The translations under genes were made by a program, and so were the position numbers. A DNA stretch of 64,000 bases, from assembly GCA_965232575.1 (NCBI GenBank), contig CBDDPZ010000008.1:806001-870000 (forward strand). Direction: 5' to 3'. Below are positions 1-8,631 of the stretch, in pieces (position 1 is the stretch's first letter; the number at the start of each line of letters is the position of its first letter). Under the pieces are notes generated by a model, which was not told the origin of the DNA, did no database searches, and saw only the letters and a list, made by a program, of their open reading frames with translations. The DNA is from Bin5 sp965232575 (GTDB lineage: Bacteria; Chloroflexota; Anaerolineae; Caldilineales; Caldilineaceae).

Positions 1-246
1 CTGTTCTCCGTGATGCTGGGTCAGCCTCTCCCACTCCTGGGGTTGCGTCGCAAGCACGAAGTCGAGCGCATCGCGCGGGATCAGACACAGATTAGCGTCA
101 TAATCCTCGGCGTGGCGCTTGTTGTAGCCGACAAGTTGCATATCCAGATAGAAATTTCGTCTCTCACCCAACGCGCCTTGGGCGTGCTGAAGCAGGCCGG
201 CTTCGATGGCGTCTTCGAAGGCCCGTTCAGAAACGTCTACGTGCAT
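1..246 (-). CDS. hsdR: Type I restriction enzyme R subunit, N-terminal part (runs off left edge)
   Basis: The 82 codons visible from the ATG at 244-246 give a typical HsdR amino terminus. The segment begins MHVDVSERAFEDAIEAGLL and later shows RNFYLDM, EDYDANLCLIPRDALDFVLATQPQEW and ERLTQHHGEQ. This pattern, ending in an F-x-x-ATQP-x-x-W block, is the start of the R subunit just before its nuclease domain. HsdR is the ATP-dependent translocase and nuclease of type I systems and works with HsdM and HsdS. The start codon lies inside the last codons of hsdS (overlap of 10 bases), so the two are translationally coupled. The helicase part lies outside the window, so intactness cannot be judged. Confidence 0.85.
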   Translation of the reverse strand, partial: MHVDVSERAFEDAIEAGLLQHAQGALGERRNFYLDMQLVGYNKRHAEDYDANLCLIPRDALDFVLATQPQEWERLTQHHGEQ

Positions 247-1580
247 CCTGCCTCCTCTCTGACGTCGATCTTGCCGGTGACGGTGGCGGAGATGAGGGCG
301 GCGCGAAGTTCCTTGAGCAGTTCGATGGCCTTATGCACTTTGGCGACGAGGCTGTCGAGTTTGGCCGTTTCGCTGTCCAGGAAAGCGACGATGGACTTTT
401 GTTCCACTAAGGCAGGGCTCGGAAACACAAGTTCTCCTATCTGTTCAAAATTCAGAGCATCACGAGAGACACCATTTTCGTTGTTGAATATCTGGTCTTG
501 CAATGACAGCGATTCAATTGAGTAGGCCAAAAAATCAGGATCGTTCTGTCGCTGAACTGTGCGAAGAATACAGACGTGTTGGTTAACATTGGCATCTGCA
601 CCCTCTAGTCGAGCAACACAACTGCGACCCAACGAAGCCCCCGTTATGTTCAGAAGCACGTCACCTTCCCGAACGCGGCTACCTGACATTTCGTTGTCCG
701 TAATGGTGTCGATGTGCGCGACATCGGCAAGCCGCAACCCTCCAAAGTGCACGTTCTGACTGCGAAGGAAGATGACACCATCATTAACGTATCGCTCCGC
801 ACCGCCTTTCGGCGTCTTGCCACTTCCAATCTTCTCAGTCAAGTGCTTCAACCGCCGCACCTCCCAGTGCATCGGGATTTCTCCCAGCCACTCGACGCCG
901 GAATCCTTCATCGGTGCGTTGGGGTCGAGGCCCTTGGTAACGGTGTGGCTGATGAGGGCGGTGCGTTTCTCCTGTAGCAGTTCGATCAACCGCTGTTTTT
1001 TGGATGTCAGGGCGTCGATCTTGGCAGTCTCGCGGTCCAGGAAGGCGGCAATGGTGGCTTGTTCGGGAATGGGTGGAAAAGCGATATTAAGCCAGGCGAG
1101 TTCGCTCGCATTTATTGCTGGGTAGCTCACTCCCACCGAGTGCGCTACAACACTTTCAACAAAATATGGAGAGCCAAGAGCATACGCAATAAATCCGTCG
1201 TCCAACTGGCGAGGACGTATTACCGCGAAGCCGGTAGACACGATGAAATTGGTACTCGTTGACTCGATTCGCGCTATTGCTTTCAGGTAAGTCCTAACCG
1301 TTGAGATGATTACATCGCCTTGGCGTACAATGCGCCGTGCTCTTGAAGGGGCGTTCTCAAATATCAGGTCTTCTGTGCCCGTGATTCCTTTCACAGAATC
1401 GACGTTCCCTATGTCTACGTATGTGATCTCCTTGTTGGGATCGGTATTCTCGGGGAGCGTTTCGTCATTCAGGGTCGCGAGATACTTCAGCCGCTTCACC
1501 TCCCAATGCGCCGGAATCTCGCCGAGCCACTCAACACCGGACGGCTTGTAGTCGGAATAGGGTTTGTGCATTGCGGTCAT
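237..1580 (-). CDS. hsdS: Type I restriction enzyme specificity subunit
   Basis: This protein of about 447 residues has the two-fold HsdS architecture. Each half opens with the same block, SGVEWLGEIPAHWEVKRLKY near residue 13 and SGVEWLGEIPMHWEVRRLKH near residue 228, followed by a variable target-recognition domain. Each half closes with a helical spacer containing FLDRETAKIDAL or FLDSETAKLDSL. The two variable domains would read the two halves of a bipartite recognition sequence. The first ATG in frame is at 1578-1580; a TTG three codons upstream is possible. It lies 43 bases after the AbiEi-like gene and overlaps hsdR. It appears full length. The recognition sequence cannot be predicted by eye. 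Confidence 0.9.
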   Translation of the reverse strand: MTAMHKPYSDYKPSGVEWLGEIPAHWEVKRLKYLATLNDETLPENTDPNKEITYVDIGNVDSVKGITGTEDLIFENAPSRARRIVRQGDVIISTVRTYLKAIARIESTSTNFIVSTGFAVIRPRQLDDGFIAYALGSPYFVESVVAHSVGVSYPAINASELAWLNIAFPPIPEQATIAAFLDRETAKIDALTSKKQRLIELLQEKRTALISHTVTKGLDPNAPMKDSGVEWLGEIPMHWEVRRLKHLTEKIGSGKTPKGGAERYVNDGVIFLRSQNVHFGGLRLADVAHIDTITDNEMSGSRVREGDVLLNITGASLGRSCVARLEGADANVNQHVCILRTVQRQNDPDFLAYSIESLSLQDQIFNNENGVSRDALNFEQIGELVFPSPALVEQKSIVAFLDSETAKLDSLVAKVHKAIELLKELRAALISATVTGKIDVREEAGCT

Positions 1581-1623
1581 TCTTGCCAAGTTTTTTTGCT
1601 CTTACTTTGGTGCTGCCCAACCG

Positions 1624-2227
1624 TCAAAGCACACCCGCTTCCAATATGGTTCTGAGGCTGCGCGATGGCAACTCTTCAAGCGTGCGTCTTAGCGCTGCCG
1701 TGGTCACCTTCCCATCCTGCAGCGCCTCCCGCAGCGCCTCTAGGGCCGCCTCTCTCCCGATCAGGCGCTGGAACCGGAAACAGTCGACGACGGTGCGGGC
1801 CGGTGACGTGATGCGAGCCGGCACGCCTTCGAATTTCGCCTCCTGGACGCCATAGGTCCAGGCCGCGCCGCTGAAGCGGATCAGACGAATCCCCATATCA
1901 GTCAGCGCAGGTGGTTTTGCCTTGTACGGAATGGCGATCCAGACGTGGCGTGGGAGCTGTGTGCCGATCTCGTGTACCTGCAGCGCCGAAAGAAGGCAGA
2001 CGATCGCGTTGGGAACGCGGGCGCAAACGAAGGCTAGCGAGTAACCCATCGGTAGGCTCTGCGGCGGCAAGGCGGTAGAGGCCCCAGCCGACGCGCTCGA
2101 CAGCTTCGTCTCTCTCAAGTTGGCGCAGCCTGTGGTAGGGGATTCCCAGCGGCTCCAGCTGGCTGGGACGAAAGAAGTTGCCGATGCCGGCGTCGTGAAG
2201 GATCTCCTCACTGAGTTCGACGGTCAT
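1624..2227 (-). pseudogene. AbiEi-type antitoxin / transcriptional regulator, frameshifted
   Basis: Two overlapping frames together give one AbiEi-like protein of about 200 residues. The first frame starts at 2227 (MTVELSEEILHD) and runs through a winged-helix-like stretch ending GLYRLAAAEPTDG. The homologous continuation, beginning YSLAFVCARVPN and including VCLLSALQVHEIGTQLP and VWIAIPYKAK, is in the next frame from 2043. One extra base near 2044-2050 explains the break. The family pairs an N-terminal DNA-binding domain with a C-terminal antitoxin domain and normally sits before an AbiEii nucleotidyltransferase toxin. No AbiEii follows; hsdS does. It may be an orphan regulator of the restriction genes, now broken, or a sequencing indel may have split an intact gene. 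Confidence 0.7.
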
Positions 2228-2271
2228 TGCGCGCCACGCCTTTCGGCCCCCCTGTGATGGCAAGAGCCGAT

Positions 2272-2300
2272 ATTATACAAGACCGCAATGCCACTGTCAA
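2272..2300 (-). promoter_or_regulatory. Consensus sigma70-type promoter for abiEi-hsdS-hsdR
   Basis: Read on the minus strand, TTGACA (2300-2295) is followed after exactly 17 bases by TATAAT (2277-2272). Both hexamers match the consensus perfectly. Transcription would start near 2265, about 38 bases before the AbiEi ATG at 2227. It would separate abiEi-hsdS-hsdR from the upstream hsdM. Confidence 0.75.
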
Positions 2301-2302
2301 TT

Positions 2303-2335
2303 AAGGTCGGTATGTTGTATTACTATACCGACCTT
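2303..2335. promoter_or_regulatory. Perfect 11-bp inverted repeat between hsdM and abiEi (operator or terminator)
   Basis: AAGGTCGGTAT at 2303-2313 is mirrored by ATACCGACCTT at 2325-2335 with an 11-base loop. It sits directly upstream of the -35 box of the minus-strand promoter, where AbiEi-family proteins are known to bind inverted repeats and autoregulate. A T-run follows the right arm on the plus strand (2334-2340), so it would resemble a terminator there, but no plus-strand gene precedes it. For the minus-strand hsdM transcript the hairpin is followed only by TTAATT, a poor terminator. I favour an operator. Confidence 0.5.
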
Positions 2336-2358
2336 TTTTTAGTCTTGTGATGCAGGAA

Positions 2359-4479
2359 TCAGTGTGCAGTTGCCGTGGCCGTCACTTCACTCAGCAACCG
2401 AACGATATCCTCTTCAATCTCCCGAATGTCGCTATCGATCTTTTCCAGCGCGCGCGGCGGATCATACCGGTAGAAGTAGCGGTTGAAATTGATCTCGTAG
2501 CCAACGACGCCCACCTGCCCATCCCTGGCGTCGCGCTTGGACTCGTCGATCCAGGCATCGGGGAGGTGGGGCGCGACCTCTCGTGCGAAAAAGGTATCCA
2601 CATTCTCCGTCAGCGGCACGCGTTCCTCATCGCGCAGATCGGGGTCCGGCTCCGGGCTGCCGTCCCGCTTGCGGCAGATGGCCGCGGTTTCGTCACGCTC
2701 GGAGAGCGCGGCCAGAATGGCCCTCCTCACCGGGGCAGACAGCTGGAGGCCGGCGGCCTTGACTGCGCGGTCGAGTTTTTCCTCCAAGTCTGCCCTGTCG
2801 TGCATCTTCGTGTCCGGCAGGTTTTCCAGCAGATCAATTATCTCTTCCTGAAGCCTTCGGCCCTCCGTTTCCTCCTCAACAGCTGCCTGGCCGCGCTTCC
2901 TTGACTTGGCTAGGTTCTGAAAAGCCCGCTCCTCCTTGACGCGAGCGACACGCTCTGCGGTTGCCTGGAAGTTGAGCCGCAGCGGCCTCTCCACGGTGAT
3001 CTTGCGGAAGCCAAAGTGCGACGCGGGGAAGATGCGGCTCACCACCGTTTCTTCCTGCTTGCCGTCTTTGGTGACCATACGGGTGTCGCCGTCGCGGTAG
3101 TCCTCGCGTATTTTCAGGATGTCCCGCGCCTTTTTCGGTGGAATCTCACGGCGCTTGTCACCCAGGCTGCGAGGCATCAGCTCCCAGAAGGATGAGGCGT
3201 CGATCAGTTGCACCTTGCCCTGGCGCTCCGGGGCCTTACGATTGCTGAGAAGCCACACATAGGTGGCGATGCCCGTGTTGTAGAAGAGCTGCTCTGGCAG
3301 CGCGATCAGGGCTTCCAGCAGATCGTTTTCAAAGATGAAACGACGTATCTCGCTCTCGCCGCTGCCCGCGTCCCCGGTGAAAAGGGGCGATCCGTTCATG
3401 ATTATGGCAATGCGCGAGCCACCCTCCCCCGGCTGTTTGGCGCGGGCGAGCATGTGCAGCAGGAAGAGAAGCTGGCCGTCGCTGATGCGCGGCAGACCGG
3501 GGCCAAACCTGCCCGCGTCGCCGCGCGCGTGTTCATCCCGTACCGCGCGCTCGTCCCGTTTCCAGTCCTTGCCGTAGGGCGGATTTGCGATCAGGTAGTC
3601 GAAGGTCATTGCCGCGTGCCGGTCATTGGAAAGCGTGCTCCCGAAGACGATGTTGTCGGCGTCGCGGCCGGACGGGTCCTTCATGAACAGGTCGGACTTG
3701 GAGATCGCCCAGGTCTCCGGGTTCACTTCCTGGCCGTAGAGGTAGATCTCCGCTTGTGGGTTGATGGGGTCTGCCAGGAGGTTGTCGGTTTCGCGGTAAC
3801 CGGCGGTGATGCGCTCTTTCGCGATGGTCAGCATTCCGCCCGAGCCGCAGCACGGGTCATAAACGGTGCGCACAATTCCCGGGACGTTGATGCTGTCTTC
3901 GTCTCCCGCGAGCATCAGGTCGACCATCAGGTGAACGACGTCGCGGGGAGTGAAGTGCTCCCCTGGGTTTTCGTTCAGCGCTTCGTTGAATCTGCGGATC
4001 AACTCCTCGAAGATGGTGCCCATCGCGGCATTGTCGACGTTGTCGGGGTGGAGGTCGACGCTCCCGAACCTCTCCAGCGCCTGGAACAGGAGGCCCGCTT
4101 CGTCGAGCTTGCTGATGGTGTTGTCGAAATCGAAGCGCTCCAGGACCTCGCGCATGTTGTGGCTGAAGCCGGCGATGTAGTTTCTCAGGTTGGCCGCCGC
4201 GTTGGGCGCGTCCGCCAACAGCCGTTCAAAGTCATAACGGGACGTGTTGTAGAATGCGAATCCCGACGCACGGCAGAGCTGCCTGTGGAGGTTGTCCAAC
4301 CGTCCTCGAAACTCGTCCTGCCGTTCAAGCACGGCCTCTTTCGTCGGCGCCAACACGCAGTCCAGCCGCCGCAGCACGGTCAAAGGCAGAACGACGTCCT
4401 GGTATTTGCCCCGCTTGAAGGTGTCGCGGATGAGGTTGGCTACATCCCAAATGAAACTGACGATCTCGCTGTGGTTCAT
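2359..4479 (-). CDS. hsdM: Type I restriction-modification N6-adenine methyltransferase subunit
   Basis: This 706-residue protein has an N-terminal HsdM helical domain and an N6_Mtase domain. HFTPRDVV lies near residue 175, the AdoMet-binding motif DPCCGSGG near 208 and the catalytic NPPYG near 299. It methylates adenine at the sequence chosen by HsdS and is needed for restriction. The C-terminal 200 residues are helical and charged, and longer than in the shortest HsdM proteins. That fits the subgroup in which the last part (YEINFNRYFYRYDPPRALEKID) contacts HsdS. The start is the ATG giving MNHSEIVSFIWDVANLIR. It is the first gene of the minus-strand operon and appears intact, so modification may persist even if other parts are defective. 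Confidence 0.93.
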   Translation of the reverse strand: MNHSEIVSFIWDVANLIRDTFKRGKYQDVVLPLTVLRRLDCVLAPTKEAVLERQDEFRGRLDNLHRQLCRASGFAFYNTSRYDFERLLADAPNAAANLRNYIAGFSHNMREVLERFDFDNTISKLDEAGLLFQALERFGSVDLHPDNVDNAAMGTIFEELIRRFNEALNENPGEHFTPRDVVHLMVDLMLAGDEDSINVPGIVRTVYDPCCGSGGMLTIAKERITAGYRETDNLLADPINPQAEIYLYGQEVNPETWAISKSDLFMKDPSGRDADNIVFGSTLSNDRHAAMTFDYLIANPPYGKDWKRDERAVRDEHARGDAGRFGPGLPRISDGQLLFLLHMLARAKQPGEGGSRIAIIMNGSPLFTGDAGSGESEIRRFIFENDLLEALIALPEQLFYNTGIATYVWLLSNRKAPERQGKVQLIDASSFWELMPRSLGDKRREIPPKKARDILKIREDYRDGDTRMVTKDGKQEETVVSRIFPASHFGFRKITVERPLRLNFQATAERVARVKEERAFQNLAKSRKRGQAAVEEETEGRRLQEEIIDLLENLPDTKMHDRADLEEKLDRAVKAAGLQLSAPVRRAILAALSERDETAAICRKRDGSPEPDPDLRDEERVPLTENVDTFFAREVAPHLPDAWIDESKRDARDGQVGVVGYEINFNRYFYRYDPPRALEKIDSDIREIEEDIVRLLSEVTATATAH

Positions 4480-4817
4480 GGTTTCAGCACCTGAATTCTA
4501 TGATTTCAGGTCATGCTCCAATGCCGCGACTGGCGCGTGTTGCCGCCCCGACACGAAGGGCCGGTATACTGCAAGGCTAAAGCAGGGCGGAAAAAACGTC
4601 AATGCGCAACGACATCGATTGCGGGGTAATTCATCAGAATCCCGAAGCTACAATAGCGGGATAGGTAGGCCACGAGAGGCGGCCCTACCATCTGTCGACA
4701 GTTTTGACGTAACGGGATGCAACTGCTCTGACATCAGAAGGTCTGGAGTGAAGGTTGATCGTCTAGTGTATAATCTGTACAGACTGAACCGCTAAGAATC
4801 GAGGTTTATCGAAAACA
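4480..4817. other. Gene-free stretch between hsdM and the remnant of a large gene
   Basis: No convincing gene is seen. The stretch must hold the hsdM promoter (minus) and any promoter for the plus-strand genes. A TATAAT occurs at 4769-4774 on the plus strand, about 45 bases before the ATG at 4818, but no good -35 box stands 16-18 bases upstream. Confidence 0.4.
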
Positions 4818-5107
4818 ATGGCAGATGAGTTGCTACCGCAATGGACCGGCGAAGGGTCTCTACCGCCAGTTCGTTTGACCCCGGAACAAGAGGATCTTTG
4901 CAGGCGCATGGACGAACTTCATGCCTTGGACCAACTACAAGGCGCAAGCCTTCAGATATGTTTCTAGGGGGGCGTTGACTGGCTATAGAGGATGAGAACA
5001 ATCCCGACCGCATTGCGCAAGCTGCTCATTCGCTGCGAGAAATCCTCTATCCTATAATGAGCGGTCGGGTCAGAAAGTCACTTGGGGCACAGGGAAAAAC
5101 CTTTTGA
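4818..5107 (+). pseudogene. Frameshifted remnant of the N-terminus of a large protein
   Basis: An ATG at 4818 opens a 49-codon frame (MADELLPQWTGEGSLPP, then TPEQEDLCRRMDELHAL) that stops at 4967. Coding-like sequence continues in other frames: RGAL around a run of six G at 4967-4972, then from about 4982 AIEDENNPDRIAQAAHSLRE, ending at 5105-5107. Joined, these read as one protein start broken by two frameshifts. From memory, unverified, such a start belongs to large uncharacterised proteins of roughly 1000 residues whose C-terminal part resembles the downstream 916-residue frame. The region is thus probably the decayed head of the next gene. Confidence 0.5.
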
Positions 5108-5614
5108 AAGGTACGGCTCTATGTTCCTGGAAGTGGGTCTTGGGAAAATATTTGGTGACCTAAGTCGATCTTGCCCATCATGGTGTAACTTCCGAACAAG
5201 CGCCTGGATTTTCTAAACTTTACGAAATCAGATTTCGATAGGTCTGTTGCAAGGACTTTGAGATCGACAATGCAGACAGCATTGATTCGGCCAACTGATC
5301 TGGACAGACAGATCTATCTGCACAGACAGATTGATCAATTCCTGAGTGGGGATCCTCCGAAGCCCCCGTGACTTGATCGATTTGGAGGAATTGACCATGA
5401 CAATACCAAGTTCAATCAGCCCACCAAAGTTGGACAAAAAGCAGACTTTGTGAGCTCATAAATGTAGATCTGGACGCTCGGAGGTATTTCTATCCACAAG
5501 GCTGACGAACGGTGGCTGGAGTGGATCTGGCGAAATGGCTTTCTGGATGCCATCAAGGAAGAAGACGCAAGCCCCTTTGCGACCAGAACCCCCGAACTCG
5601 ATTACCTTCGTCGC
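5108..5614. other. Degenerate stretch linking the remnant to the large downstream frame
   Basis: No intact frame with a start is present. From 5468 onward the frame of the next gene is open and coding-like (the stretch around ERWLEWIWRNGFLDAIKEE at 5507-5560), so the protein once extended upstream. A 10-bp direct repeat ACAGACAGAT occurs at 5304-5313 and 5322-5331, 18 bp apart. The stretch looks visibly more AT-rich than hsdM. Confidence 0.4.
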
Positions 5615-8365
5615 ATGGCGGAAAAATGTCCGGCGCAGGTTGTGGATATTATGCTGGCGATATCCATATCCACAGATATGCGGAGCCAGGAGGTAGTGTA
5701 CGGCTTCTTGCGGATTTGCTGCGCCCTGCCGGCAAATCAGTTGGCGCGCATGATAGATAAGATTCGGGCTGAGCAGTGGGTACCACTGCTTGATGAGATA
5801 TACAACCACTCAGGCTTTGAATATGAGGGGATGCTCAGCACCCTCGCTGACGCCAACGACTTTGAAAGCTTCCTCCTCCTTGCTGAGGCCGTGCTGACTG
5901 TGCGTTCAGGAGAAGAGACGGGCAAGGTGTCCCGCTATCGTGAAAGTCCCTTCTATTTGAAGGATCTCGCCCGCATGAAGCTATTCGAACAGTTGGCTGC
6001 CGTGGGCGCCGAGTACGGGGAGCGCGCGCTGGTCCTAACGACAAGCAAATTGGCTGAGATCATGGCCGTTTCCGACCTGTTTCTACTTGCAGAGGTGGAT
6101 TTCTTTACTTTGGAACTGCGCCAGTCGGAAGCATGGGAGTGGCAGGCAGATGTGCGCGAACTGGCGGCTGCCGCCAAGACGCTGGCAGTTCGTCTGATCG
6201 GGGAACGGTGCGCCGAATCTGGAGACGTCGGAAGGATCTACAAGGAACATCTGGCCTCTCTGCCGGAGAGCCGTGTGATGTGGCGGTACCGGCTGTTTGT
6301 TCTGAGCCTTTGCCCGGAAGTTTTCAAGGACGAACTCAAGAGTGCCCTCTTTCAACTGTTTGAAGTTGAGCAATCTCGCGAGATCGCTTCTGGCGCTGAA
6401 TATGAGAAAGCTTTGCAAAAGGGATTTCCTGTGTTGTCTGACAATGACAAGCAGGAATACGTGCAGCGGGTTATTCGGAAATTCAACCAGCCACACGAAT
6501 ACAGGATACACAAGGGATCACACATACTTTCCATGATTGTGCCCTATCTCAACGAGAACCCTGCGTTGAAAAAGAGGGTGGACGAAGCGGGCTTCCATCT
6601 TGATCCGGACTATAAGCCGCAACCAAGCATCATTGAGAGGGATGGCGAATTCATATCACCGCGAGGCCCAATTTCACAAGAAGAATTCGGGCAACTGCCC
6701 GTCGTCGAAATAGCCGGGAAACTCCGCCAGGCGTGGACGCCGGAGAAGCTGAACTCTCAAAACAGTGAAGCTGACTTTTACAATCCTTTGAATGCCCAAG
6801 GCATGGGCGATCTCTTGAAAGACGATATCCCTGTACGGCTGTCAGAGTACGTCGACAGCGCTGGTCTGTTCTTTGAGCGCGGTGTACTTGATCAACATTA
6901 CACCTACGAATTTTTGATGGGGATCCAGGAAGCGATAAAGAAAGATAGAGCGGCCGCGTCAGAGGTCGATTGGGATGGCGTGATCGAACTCTTCACAACT
7001 ATGACGAACTCTGGCGAGAGAGACCGGCTTGAGAGAGGACCACGGGATCTTGCCGGCCTGTACGCCTCTTCCTGGCTTGCCAACTGGGATGCGGTTCACT
7101 CGGCAATGGCCGATGTTCTGCGCGAGTTGCTTACTGAACAGGATGGTTTGGCGCCGGTCGATTTTGGCAGACATCGCGACCGCATACTGGAGACTATAGG
7201 CTACCTGCTGTCATACCCCGATCCGTCTCCGGCAGACGAACAGATCGAAACCGCGCCTTCCCTCATTGGTTCGGCCAACGAAACGAACTACAGTGTCATC
7301 GATCCTTTCACAATGGCCATCAACTCTGTGCGCGGTAGGGCTTTCCAGGCACTTGTGCAGTTTGTCTTTCAGGATGGCAGAAAATTCAAAGAAGACGTCG
7401 AAGAACAGATTTCCGATGATGTCAAGGCGTTGTACGAGAGCGTGTTGCGGAAAGAAAACACACGCGCACTGATGTTTCTTTACGGATATTACCTACCAAA
7501 TTTCTATTTCCGAGAAAGGGATTGGATTCGAAAGCTTCTGCCGCGAATCTTCTCTCAAGAGCCAGCCCAGAAGCATCTCTACACATCGGCATGGGAGGGC
7601 TATCTTGCAAGGAATCTCTACGAAGAAATGTTTCTCGATCCGGTATTCCAGGATTTGTATCAACGGGCCCTGGCTCTAAGAGAGAACGATTTCCCTCGTC
7701 AGCAGAGACATTTCAAGAAACCGGATGAAGGAATTGCGCAGCATCTTGCGCTTGCCTTCATGCACTACGAAGTGTTCGGGTTCGATCATCAACTTTTTAA
7801 GGCGTTCTGGAAGAATGACAGTCCGAAACAACATGCGCACTTTGTCAATTTTATTGGGCGCTCGTTCATTTCCCGAGAGAAAGCCGAGGAATCCCTTATA
7901 TTCAGTCAGGAGGTTAAGAGACGGATAAGGGAATTCTGGGACTGGGTGCTACAGAATGATGAAGAGCGGGAAGTGTACATGGAATTCGGCCAATGGATCA
8001 ACCTGGACAAAGGAATTTTTGAGCCTATCTGGCTGGCGCGGCGAGTGAAGGAGACCCTTGAAAGGGCAAACGGAATCTTGAGGTGGGATATTGGACTTGT
8101 CAAGGCGAGCCCTCAACTGGCGCAAGCGGCGCCAGAGGATACCCTTGAGATTGCCCGGCTCTATCTGCATGAAGGGGGCGTTCGCGGCAAAAGCCAACGA
8201 GTTATGTGGCTCTGGGAGTCGGACAATCAGTGGATCGAGGTATTGGAGATACTGCACCGCAATCCTAGTACGAAGAGCGGAATGGAGAGTCTGATCAACA
8301 GGCTGGTTGGCGAAGGCGGGAGAGCGTTCTGGCCCTTGAAGCGGCTATTGGCTGAGAGTCCATAG
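5615..8365 (+). CDS. Large uncharacterised helical protein, probably N-terminally truncated
   Basis: From the first ATG at 5615 this frame gives 916 residues; it is open back to 5468 without a start. No signal peptide, membrane span, Walker motif or nuclease motif was seen. The sequence is rich in short amphipathic helices with regularly spaced W, L and F, as in solenoid (HEAT/TPR-like) proteins, for example DANDFESFLLLAEAVLTV. A conspicuous block, MAINSVRGRAFQALVQFVFQ, lies near residue 568. I recall similar blocks in C-terminal solenoid regions of large defence-associated proteins, but this is memory, not a search. A sampled stretch is about 45% GC against about 62% in hsdM, suggesting separate acquisition. 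It stands alone on the plus strand beside the restriction operon. The ATG has no clear ribosome-binding site, so expression is doubtful. Confidence 0.6.
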   Translation: MAEKCPAQVVDIMLAISISTDMRSQEVVYGFLRICCALPANQLARMIDKIRAEQWVPLLDEIYNHSGFEYEGMLSTLADANDFESFLLLAEAVLTVRSGEETGKVSRYRESPFYLKDLARMKLFEQLAAVGAEYGERALVLTTSKLAEIMAVSDLFLLAEVDFFTLELRQSEAWEWQADVRELAAAAKTLAVRLIGERCAESGDVGRIYKEHLASLPESRVMWRYRLFVLSLCPEVFKDELKSALFQLFEVEQSREIASGAEYEKALQKGFPVLSDNDKQEYVQRVIRKFNQPHEYRIHKGSHILSMIVPYLNENPALKKRVDEAGFHLDPDYKPQPSIIERDGEFISPRGPISQEEFGQLPVVEIAGKLRQAWTPEKLNSQNSEADFYNPLNAQGMGDLLKDDIPVRLSEYVDSAGLFFERGVLDQHYTYEFLMGIQEAIKKDRAAASEVDWDGVIELFTTMTNSGERDRLERGPRDLAGLYASSWLANWDAVHSAMADVLRELLTEQDGLAPVDFGRHRDRILETIGYLLSYPDPSPADEQIETAPSLIGSANETNYSVIDPFTMAINSVRGRAFQALVQFVFQDGRKFKEDVEEQISDDVKALYESVLRKENTRALMFLYGYYLPNFYFRERDWIRKLLPRIFSQEPAQKHLYTSAWEGYLARNLYEEMFLDPVFQDLYQRALALRENDFPRQQRHFKKPDEGIAQHLALAFMHYEVFGFDHQLFKAFWKNDSPKQHAHFVNFIGRSFISREKAEESLIFSQEVKRRIREFWDWVLQNDEEREVYMEFGQWINLDKGIFEPIWLARRVKETLERANGILRWDIGLVKASPQLAQAAPEDTLEIARLYLHEGGVRGKSQRVMWLWESDNQWIEVLEILHRNPSTKSGMESLINRLVGEGGRAFWPLKRLLAESP

Positions 8366-8631
8366 CATTCCAATCTGGCGTAGGCGGCAGACCGCTGCTT
8401 CCTACACGCCAACTGCCCAAATTCACTCACGGCTTTGATCCATTCACAGATTCATGTACCCTCCGTGGATAGTCCCCGCTGGGTGGTCGCTCCGACGCCC
8501 GCCCCATTACCCCTCTGAAACGACGCGTTCTGCCTTACCAGCCATCCTCACTCTTCATCCCGCATTTACACAGCGCCGGATCACGGTTACAATGAAAACG
8601 CAAACAACCCGCACAAGCGGCAAGCCACTCC

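Noticed and set aside
3208..4494. 428-codon plus-strand frame opposite hsdM
   Set aside because: Antisense shadow of a confidently identified methyltransferase; translation is compositionally odd with no motif.
8379..8405. Hairpin GTAGG...CCTAC after the large unknown gene as terminator
   Set aside because: Stem is interrupted and no T-run follows; too weak to list.
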